Below, piece by piece: positions 33,919 to 39,777 of a stretch of DNA of 39,777 nt (position 1 is its first letter; every line of letters starts with the position of its first letter). The stretch is from contig NZ_JPMI01000263.1 of the NCBI RefSeq assembly GCF_000733295.1, forward strand, positions 1-39,777. Reading direction: 5' to 3'. This DNA is from Archangium violaceum Cb vi76 (lineage in GTDB: Bacteria; Myxococcota; Myxococcia; Myxococcales; Myxococcaceae). Made by a program: the position numbers and the translations under genes. The notes under the pieces were generated by a model. The model was not told the DNA's origin. It was given only the letters and a program-made list of their open reading frames with translations, and made no database searches.

Positions 33919-34956
33919 AGTGGTTCTCCCGAGGGCCGCCATGAGCGCGGACATCTCTCCCGGTGTGAGCGTCTGGCTCGCCGCCCCCAGCGCCCTCGCC
34001 GCCCCCGGCATCCCGTCCACCACGCAACTCGTCCCCTCCTGCGCCACCGTCAACGCTCCCGTCTGCCGCATCGTCAGCAGCCCCCTCGCCCCGTCCTCCC
34101 CCATCCCCGTCAGCAACAGCCCCACCGCCCTCGAGCCGTAGAAACCCGCCACGCTCTCGAACAGCGCGTCCACCGACGGCACCGCCACACCCCTCGAGGT
34201 CTGCGTCTGCAGCTTGCCCCCTCGCACCACCAGATCCCTGTCCGCCGGTGACACGTACACCACTCCCGGCTCCAGCCACTCCCCTCCCTGCGCCACCATC
34301 GTCCGGTGCCCCGTCCCTCCCAGCCACCGCGCGAATCCCGGCTCGAAGCCCCGGACGATGTGCTGCGCCACCACCACCGGGAACGGCGCCGGTGACGGCA
34401 GCGCCTTCAACAACTCGAACACCAGCGGCGGCGCTCCCGTGGAGCCCCCAATCGCCAGCAGCGCGCACGGCTTCGGCTCGGGCGCCGCGGCCACCTGCGT
34501 CGGCGGGGGTGTGAGCACCGCGGGCATCCGCAGCGACATCCTCCTCCGGCCCACCACCCGCGCATGCGCCATCACCCGCACCGTGCGCAGCAGCCGCTCC
34601 CGGAACTCCTTCACCGCCTCCAGCCCCCCCACCGTGGGCTTGGCCAGCACGTCCACCGCTCCCGCCCTCAGGGACTCGAACGTCCTGTCCCTCCCCGGCG
34701 TCTCCAGTTGCCCGCTGAGCACCACGATGGGACACGGCGCCGTGGCCATGATCTCCGTGATGGCCTCCACCCCGTCCATCCCTCCGGGCAGCACCAGGTC
34801 CATCAGCACCAGCTGCGGACTCCAGCGCTGCACCGCCACCACCGCGTCGCGGCCATTGGCCACGTGCGGCAACAGCTCGATGTCTGGCTCCCGGCGCAGA
34901 ATCTGCTCGAGGAAGGCCACCACCGAACGCGAGTCCTCCACCAGCAACAGCTTCAA
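33889..34956 (-). CDS. cheB: CheB-type chemotaxis methylesterase (receiver + methylesterase)
   Basis: This 355-residue protein has a receiver domain (1-120, Asp53 in LVLMDLVLPGG, Lys106 in AKPTVGG) and a CheB methylesterase domain (about 160-342). The esterase triad is Ser172 (GGSTGAPP), His199 (AQHIVRG) and Asp288 (TGMGEDGA). It demethylates or deamidates chemoreceptor glutamates when phosphorylated. The last nine residues are encoded by the 33-bp repeat. No cheR, cheA or receptor gene is in the window. The start is probably TTG 34956: GGGGAGG precedes it at 6 bp, and TTGA overlaps the TGA of an upstream remnant of a kinase-like frame. GTG 35040 is an alternative that would add 28 low-complexity residues. 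Confidence 0.88.
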   Translation of the reverse strand: MKLLLVEDSRSVVAFLEQILRREPDIELLPHVANGRDAVVAVQRWSPQLVLMDLVLPGGMDGVEAITEIMATAPCPIVVLSGQLETPGRDRTFESLRAGAVDVLAKPTVGGLEAVKEFRERLLRTVRVMAHARVVGRRRMSLRMPAVLTPPPTQVAAAPEPKPCALLAIGGSTGAPPLVFELLKALPSPAPFPVVVAQHIVRGFEPGFARWLGGTGHRTMVAQGGEWLEPGVVYVSPADRDLVVRGGKLQTQTSRGVAVPSVDALFESVAGFYGSRAVGLLLTGMGEDGARGLLTMRQTGALTVAQEGTSCVVDGMPGAARALGAASQTLTPGEMSALMAALGRTTPSPTGRGSG

Positions 34957-35051
34957 CAGAGGCCTCCCCTGCCCGTCCGCTCCCGGGGCAGCTCCACCTT
35001 GAACACGCACGCGTCCACTCCACCCCACTCCCGCCGCCACCCCGAGGACAT
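34953..35051 (-). pseudogene. possible C-terminal remnant of a histidine kinase (or CheA-like) gene
   Basis: A minus-strand frame from ATG 35051 ends at TGA 34953 with VDACVFKVELPRE and RTGRGGLC. FKVELPRE is typical of the last strand of histidine-kinase ATPase domains (pattern F-x-V-x-LP). The TGA overlaps the TTG start of the methylesterase gene as TTGA, the usual coupling of kinase and regulator genes. The rest of such a kinase is missing; upstream lies the PEGA gene at 35102. This suggests deletion of a kinase gene, but 33 residues are little evidence. Confidence 0.35.
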
Positions 35052-35101
35052 GACGGGAGAGGTTACCAGGATGCCGGGCGTCCGGGAGTTCCCCACCGCC
35101 C

Positions 35102-35698
35102 TCACTTCTTCCCGGAAGCCTTCCCCGAGCCCTTGCGCAACCGGGCCGTCACCTTCACCAGCGCGTCATGCGGGCACACGGTGCGGTGCGTCGCCTTCTC
35201 GTGGCCCCGCAGGGAGAACTCCACCAGCACCGGCGTCCCCGGCAGGCACTCGAGCCCCACCGACACGGGCGTCTCGCCCTGATCCTTCCCGTCCACCAGG
35301 ATGGTGGCACCGGAGGGCTCCGACTCGACCATCAGGATGGCCCCCTCGAAGTCGGCGCGTTCCTCGCGCACCGCCGCGTCCGGCGGCAACTCCTTGGGAG
35401 CCGTGGCGCCCGGCGGAGCGCTCTCGGCGGGACGCTCCACCGGCGTCGAAGCGAAGGTGGGCTGGAGGGTGATCATCCGCGGCCCGGTGGTCAGCTCGCC
35501 CTGGAGCAGGGGGCGCACGAACAGCCCCACCGCCACCAGCGCGCACAGGGCCGAGGCCAGCTTCAGCCCCGCGGCCAGTCCCTCCAGCCGGGAGGACGGG
35601 CCCGCCGGGGGAGCCGCGGGCGCCACCGGACGCACGGGCCGCACCGGGGCCGCACTGGCACCTCCGCTTCCGGGCGTGGGGGATGCATTGCCACTCAC
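35102..35698 (-). CDS. single-pass membrane PEGA-like protein
   Basis: This 198-residue protein has a proline-rich cytoplasmic N-terminus, a membrane segment (about 43-65, LKLASALCALVAVGLFV), a linker, and an extracytoplasmic PEGA-like domain (about 115-185; VESEPSGATILVDGKDQGETP). Such domains are rigid beta-sandwiches found on envelope machines of myxobacteria. The start at GTG 35698 is preferred over GTG 35713 because GAGGTGG precedes it. It lies 27 bp after the GspE/PilB-like ATPase gene, so the two form an operon. The pairing suggests a role in the same membrane assembly. Confidence 0.8.
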   Translation of the reverse strand: MSGNASPTPGSGGASAAPVRPVRPVAPAAPPAGPSSRLEGLAAGLKLASALCALVAVGLFVRPLLQGELTTGPRMITLQPTFASTPVERPAESAPPGATAPKELPPDAAVREERADFEGAILMVESEPSGATILVDGKDQGETPVSVGLECLPGTPVLVEFSLRGHEKATHRTVCPHDALVKVTARLRKGSGKASGKK

Positions 35699-35725
35699 GA
35701 CGCCACCTCGCACGAATCAGCGCAC

Positions 35726-37252
35726 TCAACCGACCACACGGAAGACCTCACGCAACGTCGTGGTTCCGGCATTCACCTTCGCCAGGCCGGCGGCGAGCAG
35801 CGGCACCATGCCCTCGGACACCGCGATGTCCTGGATGCGCGAGGTGGGCACCTTGGTGTTGACGCACTCGCGGATGGCCGGCGTCAACTTCAGCACCTCG
35901 TAGAGCGCGGCGCGCCCCAGGTAGCCCGAGCCGCCACACCGCTCGCAGCCCACCGGCACGTAGAAGGGGCCCGTGGTGGGCAGGCCCGCCGCCTCCAGCC
36001 GCGCCAGCTCGTCGATCTCCGCCGGAGCGGCCATGCGGCAGTGCGGGCACAGCGCGCGCACCAGGCGCTGTGAGATGATGGCCACCGTCGCGGACGCGAG
36101 CAGGAAGGGCTCCACCCCCATCTCGATGAGCCGGTTGAAGGCGCCCGCGGACGAGCTCGCGTGCACCGTGGTGAGCAGCAGGTGGCCGCTGAGGCCGGCC
36201 TGGATGGCGGTGCGCGCCGTCTCCGCGTCGCGAATCTCTCCCACCATGATGACGTTGGGGTCCTGGCGCAGCACGGACCGCAGGCCCTGCGCGAAGGTGA
36301 AGCCCTGCTCGGCGTTCACCTGCGTCTGGGAGAAGAGCGGCACGTCGTACTCCACCGGATCCTCGATGGTGGCGATGCGCGTCAGGTCTCCCCGCGACTG
36401 CTTGATGTGACCGAGCGAGGCATACAGCGTCGTCGTCTTGCCGGCGCCGGTGGCACCCGCCACGAAGATGATGCCCTGGGGCGCCTCCAGCAGGCGCTGG
36501 TAGGCGGTGAGGACCTCCGGCGCGAAGCCCAGCCGGGGCAGCTCCGGCAGCCGCACGGTGCTGCGGGCGATGCGCAACGCCACCGACTCGCCGTGGTTGG
36601 TGGGCAGCAGCGACAGGCGGATGTCCGCGGGGCCCTCGGGCGTGCCGAAGGAGAAGTGGCCGTCCTGCGGCCGGTCCGAGCGGAAGAGCACCACCTTGGC
36701 CAGCACCTTGAGGCGGTTGATGAGGCGCGGGTGGTGCTCGCGCGGCATCATCATCACCTCCTCGAGCACGCCGTGGACGCGGAAGGCCAGGCGCGTGCCC
36801 GTCTCCAGCGGGTGCATGTGCACGTCGCTGGCGCCCACGCGCACGGCCCCATCCAGCAGCACGTCCACGAAGGCGATCATGTCCGGCTCGGGGCGGGAGA
36901 TGTAGCCGCGCAGCACGCCCTGCAGCTCGACGAGCATCTCGCGCACGGCGAACGCCGTGTCCGCGTCCACCACCGCCAGCGGCGAGAGCGACGGCCGGCG
37001 CGCGAGCACCTGGCGCGAGCGGCGGAGACGGGCGTCCACGGCGGAGCCCACCGCCCCCAGCGCGAGGCACAACCCCACGCACCCCAGCACGGCGGGCGTG
37101 ACGGCGAGGCCCAGGAAGCGGACACCGAGCCGCCGCGCCGTCTCCGCGTCCTGGACGGGATTCTGGTACAGCCACAGGCCGATGCTCCCCAGGAGCACCA
37201 ACACGGCCAGCACCCAGGTGGCCTGGGCGGCTCTTCGAAGGGGCACACTCAT
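35726..37252 (-). CDS. membrane-anchored GspE/PilB-family ATPase
   Basis: This 508-residue protein carries the full secretion-ATPase core: GASDVHMHP (about 135), Walker A GATGAGKTTTL with Lys272, the Asp box (TRIATIEDPVEY), Walker B (VIMVGEIRD), the His box (LLLTTVHASSS), and a zinc pair CPHC and CERC. Unlike normal GspE/PilB, whose N-terminal N1 domain is soluble, it starts with two membrane segments (about 10-30 and 45-70). The enzyme may be tied to the inner membrane without a GspL/PilM partner. No pilin, PilC or secretin gene is nearby; the downstream partner is a membrane PEGA protein. The start at 37252 is favoured; GTG 37264 is possible. Divergent from an outer-membrane barrel gene at 37476. 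Confidence 0.9.
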   Translation of the reverse strand: MSVPLRRAAQATWVLAVLVLLGSIGLWLYQNPVQDAETARRLGVRFLGLAVTPAVLGCVGLCLALGAVGSAVDARLRRSRQVLARRPSLSPLAVVDADTAFAVREMLVELQGVLRGYISRPEPDMIAFVDVLLDGAVRVGASDVHMHPLETGTRLAFRVHGVLEEVMMMPREHHPRLINRLKVLAKVVLFRSDRPQDGHFSFGTPEGPADIRLSLLPTNHGESVALRIARSTVRLPELPRLGFAPEVLTAYQRLLEAPQGIIFVAGATGAGKTTTLYASLGHIKQSRGDLTRIATIEDPVEYDVPLFSQTQVNAEQGFTFAQGLRSVLRQDPNVIMVGEIRDAETARTAIQAGLSGHLLLTTVHASSSAGAFNRLIEMGVEPFLLASATVAIISQRLVRALCPHCRMAAPAEIDELARLEAAGLPTTGPFYVPVGCERCGGSGYLGRAALYEVLKLTPAIRECVNTKVPTSRIQDIAVSEGMVPLLAAGLAKVNAGTTTLREVFRVVG

Positions 37253-37475
37253 TCGGAGCCCCACACGCTAACAGGCGCCTCCCGCCGCCTCAATGAGCAG
37301 ACACCCCACGTATGGGTAGGCTCGCCCTGGTGGAAATCCCCCACTCCGGCCACAACGCCGGAGATGGAGCTTGCGGGCCGCGCGGACTCCTCCAAGATGA
37401 GCCCCGGGGGAGGGACCAGGCTCATCGGCCCGGGTGGGGTGCGTCCTCCCCTTCTCGCGCGGGAGCGTGCCCTCC

Positions 37476-38387
37476 ATGGTCCACCGACTCGCCGTCCTCC
37501 TCTGTGCGGTGCTCGTGCCCGGCCTGGCCGTGGCACAACCGTCCAACCCGCTGCCGGGCTTCGACCTGCAACGCCTGCAATTCGAGACGTCCGGGCTGGG
37601 CTCGCTGGTGGTGGGAACGGGCCGGACGCTGGACCCGGGCGTCGTCCGCGTCTCGGTGCAGGTGCACTACGAGCACCTGCCGCTCAACTTCTCGCGCGAT
37701 TGGGACCCGGGCCTCAACGTGGTGGGCCTGGTGGAGAGCAAATTCTCCGGGCACGTCACCGCCGCCGCCGGCGTGTTGCCCTGGCTCCAGCTCGGAGCGC
37801 AGCTGCCCTACATCTTCGGCCAGAGTGGGCAGCCCTTCCTGCGGACGCCCGCCCCCAATGGCCAGGGCCTGGACGAGCCCTGGGTGTCCGTGCGCGTGGC
37901 GCCCCTGCGGATGAAGCACGGGGCCCCGCTGAACCTGGCCGTGGAGCTCGCGGCCGCGCTGCCCGTGGGCCAGCCGGAGATTCTCGGCAGGGACATGTAC
38001 GCGGTGAACCCCAAGCTGCAGCTGGGCTTGCAGTCCGACGGTGCCCAACTGGGCCTCGAGCTGGGCGCGCTGCTGCGTCCCCGGTATGACCTGTCGCCCC
38101 TGTCGGGGCGCGAGCAGGACGTGGTGGGCAGCGAGCTGCGCGTGGGCGCCACCGTCACCTCGCGAGGGATGAACAGCACCGCCACCCGGCCCGAGGTGAG
38201 CCTGCTGCTCAACCTGCCGATGCAGGGCGGCCGGCCCAGCGCCGAGGTGCTGGTGGGCGTGCGCAAGCACACCGTGACGGGGTTGGACCTGTACTTCCTG
38301 GGGGGCCCGGGCCTGGGCAGCGCCGTGGACATGCCCGCCGTCCGGCTGGTGGTGGGCGCCGCCTTCGCCACCGGCGAGGCGGACTGA
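37476..38387 (+). CDS. outer-membrane barrel protein similar to OmpA-family N-terminal barrels
   Basis: This 303-residue protein has a signal peptide (LCAVLVPGLAVAQ). The mature part begins FDLQRLQFETSGLGSLVVGTG, a hallmark opening of myxobacterial OmpA-family proteins, in which a barrel precedes thrombospondin-type repeats and an OmpA domain. Here only the barrel is present (about 25-303), with amphipathic strands such as AELGAQLPYIF-type and LLLNLPMQG segments. A shorter, stand-alone version thus lacks peptidoglycan anchoring. GGGAG lies 10 bp before the ATG. It is divergent from the ATPase gene and precedes the peroxidase-like gene by 111 bp. Confidence 0.8.
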   Translation: MVHRLAVLLCAVLVPGLAVAQPSNPLPGFDLQRLQFETSGLGSLVVGTGRTLDPGVVRVSVQVHYEHLPLNFSRDWDPGLNVVGLVESKFSGHVTAAAGVLPWLQLGAQLPYIFGQSGQPFLRTPAPNGQGLDEPWVSVRVAPLRMKHGAPLNLAVELAAALPVGQPEILGRDMYAVNPKLQLGLQSDGAQLGLELGALLRPRYDLSPLSGREQDVVGSELRVGATVTSRGMNSTATRPEVSLLLNLPMQGGRPSAEVLVGVRKHTVTGLDLYFLGGPGLGSAVDMPAVRLVVGAAFATGEAD

Positions 38388-38498
38388 CCCCGCACCTCGG
38401 GAGCGCCGCGCCCTCACCCGAGGAGGATGGCTCTCCGGAATATTCCGGGGTTACAGTGCTCGCCGGATGCACCGCCCCTGGAGAAGGAAGACCCGCCG

Positions 38499-39668
38499 AT
38501 GAGCCGTCACTCCCCGCGCACCTGGATGCTCGCGAGCGCCCTCGTGGGCTCGCTGGGCCTGTCCTGCACGCCTCCAGAAGAGCCCTTCCCCAACCAGGAC
38601 GAGCTCGAGGTGCTCCAGAGCCTGCACACCCCCTCGCCCCTGCCGCCGAGGGACCCCACCAACAAGTACGGGGACAACCCGGCGGCCGCCGCTCTGGGCC
38701 ACCGGCTCTTCAACGACCCGGGCCTGTCCAGCTGCGGCACCGTCTCCTGCCAGAGCTGCCACGACGGCGAGGGCCGCTCGGTGGAAACGGCCGTGGCCGA
38801 GGGCTGTGACGGCAAGCTCACCGGACGCAACCCCCCCACGGTGTTGAACGCGGGCTACAGCACCTGGTTCATGTGGGACGGGCGCGCGGACCGGCTGTGG
38901 AACCAGGCCCTGCTGCCGCTGCTCAACCCCGTGGAGATGAACTCCAACGCCAGCCTCCTGCGCGCCCGGCTGTCCGCGGAGTACGCGGAGGAGTACCGCG
39001 CCCTCTTCGGCAAGCTGCCCTCGGAGGAGACCGACGACAACCAGTTGCTGGCCCACTTCGGCAAGGCCATCGCCGCGTACGAGCGCACCCTCAACCGCCA
39101 CGACGCCCCGTTCGACCAGGACGTCCGCCGCTTCCTGGAGGCGGTGGAGGCCGGCAGGGCGGAGGAGGACCCGGCCTGGCTGGGACTGAAGACCTTCGTG
39201 CGCAAGGCCCAGTGCAGCGCGTGCCACAAGGGCCCCATGCTGAGCGACGACCAGTTCCACAACATCGGCGTGAAGGACCAGAGCGACGGCCAGCGCGGCG
39301 TGGCGGTGGCGGCCAGCGCGATGCTCGAGTGGACCTTCAACTCGGCGGGGCCGTACAGCGACGCGCCTGGCGGCATCGAGTCCGCGCGCCTGCTGCGGCT
39401 GCGCAATGACCTGCACGAGAAGGCCTCCGAGCTGGAGGGCGCCTACAAGACGCCCACGCTGCGCAACGTGACGCTCACGGCGCCGTACATGCACACCGGC
39501 GAGTTGAAGACGCTCGAGGAGGTCATCGACCTGTACGACAAGGGCGGCGAGCCGGTGGGCAACTACGCGGGCACGGTCTCCATCACCATCAAGAAGCTGG
39601 ACCTCACCGCCGAGGAGAAGAAGGCCCTGCTGAAGCTGCTCGAGTCGATGACGGGCGCGGCGAAGTAG
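38499..39668 (+). CDS. MauG/diheme cytochrome c peroxidase-family lipoprotein
   Basis: This 389-residue protein starts with a lipoprotein signal (LVGSLGLSC, Cys23). Two c-type heme motifs are present: CQSCH (Cys84, Cys87, His88) and CSACH (Cys239, Cys242, His243). Flanking motifs match bacterial cytochrome c peroxidases (GRNPPTVLNAGY, MWDGRADRLW, TPTLRNVTLTAPYMHTG). It probably reduces peroxide or oxidises a partner protein in the periplasm; the MauG branch also modifies tryptophans. The axial ligand of the peroxidatic heme cannot be told by eye. AGAAGGAAG precedes ATG 38499. Repeat copy 6 follows its stop. Confidence 0.93.
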   Translation: MSRHSPRTWMLASALVGSLGLSCTPPEEPFPNQDELEVLQSLHTPSPLPPRDPTNKYGDNPAAAALGHRLFNDPGLSSCGTVSCQSCHDGEGRSVETAVAEGCDGKLTGRNPPTVLNAGYSTWFMWDGRADRLWNQALLPLLNPVEMNSNASLLRARLSAEYAEEYRALFGKLPSEETDDNQLLAHFGKAIAAYERTLNRHDAPFDQDVRRFLEAVEAGRAEEDPAWLGLKTFVRKAQCSACHKGPMLSDDQFHNIGVKDQSDGQRGVAVAASAMLEWTFNSAGPYSDAPGGIESARLLRLRNDLHEKASELEGAYKTPTLRNVTLTAPYMHTGELKTLEEVIDLYDKGGEPVGNYAGTVSITIKKLDLTAEEKKALLKLLESMTGAAK

Positions 39669-39705
39669 CCTTTTCCCCGAATCCCTTCAGGTCCGCGACC
39701 ATATC

Positions 39706-39738
39706 CCCTCTCCCCTCGGGAGAGGGACGGGGTGAGGG
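39706..39738. repeat. 33-bp palindromic repeat, copy 6
   Basis: CCCTCTCCC, 3 nt and GGGAGAGGG are followed by ACGGGGTGAGGG. It begins 38 bp after the peroxidase-family stop and has the same orientation relative to its upstream gene as copies 1, 3, 4 and 5. Confidence 0.9.
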
Positions 39739-39777
39739 TGCCACGCATCCCGGGTTGAACCCCTCTGTCCACACTGA

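Noticed and set aside
33866-35023. Alternative long frame over the cheB gene
   Set aside because: It is Gly/Ala-rich noise in another frame; the cheB frame has receiver and esterase motifs.

Overview
The window (39.8 kb, about 70% G+C) reads as chromosomal DNA of a myxobacterium. This is an inference from the very high G+C, the abundance of secreted lipoproteins and PEGA-domain membrane proteins, the large propeller-type hybrid sensor kinase, the SIMPL, M64 and DUF2267 genes, and an OmpA-type barrel of a kind common in Cystobacterineae (Archangium/Cystobacter relatives). I saw no rRNA, tRNA, CRISPR array or complete transposon.

Region 1 (1-7.8 kb) is the most interesting part. After a membrane histidine kinase come, all on the minus strand, a von Willebrand A protein, a long nicotinamidase-like hydrolase, a Ser/Thr-type kinase with a zinc ribbon, a PP2C phosphatase, and an NrtR-type Nudix regulator with an intact Nudix box. 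The vWA, phosphatase and kinase genes form a YegL/YegK/YegI-like (TerY-P) triad. Three promoters (before the hydrolase, the phosphatase and NrtR itself) share one design: a TTGAC -35 box, a 17-bp spacer holding GTGT-N7-ACAC, and a TA-rich -10. The first two carry a second copy of the dyad exactly 22 bp downstream over the predicted start site. The sequence therefore predicts an NAD/ADP-ribose-controlled regulon joining a nicotinamidase-like enzyme to a phospho-signalling triad.

Region 2 (7.8-18.2 kb) holds an AraC regulator, a methyltransferase-like protein, a diacylglycerol-kinase-type lipid kinase, a PEGA protein, a cysteine-rich lipoprotein with a duplicated module, an M64 metallopeptidase, a DUF2267 protein, a SIMPL protein, a small membrane protein and a ferredoxin-reductase flavoprotein with no oxygenase beside it.

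Region 3 (18.2-25.5 kb) has a 1210-residue propeller/hybrid sensor kinase, divergent from a Ktr-type potassium channel/regulator pair, then a HEAT-repeat protein. Region 4 (25.5-26.6 kb) is a low-G+C patch with two orphan genes, likely acquired.

Region 5 (26.6-39.8 kb) has a sirtuin, a possible small protein, a secreted lipase, two outer-membrane barrels, lipoproteins, a coupled TPR/SEC-C gene pair, a lipoprotein plus possible immunity-like partner, a CheB methylesterase preceded by what looks like the tail of a lost kinase, a membrane-anchored GspE/PilB-like ATPase with a PEGA protein, and a MauG/cytochrome c peroxidase-type lipoprotein.

A 33-bp palindromic repeat occurs at six loci, always next to gene 3' ends. 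In two genes (AraC and CheB) it encodes the last nine residues and the stop codon.
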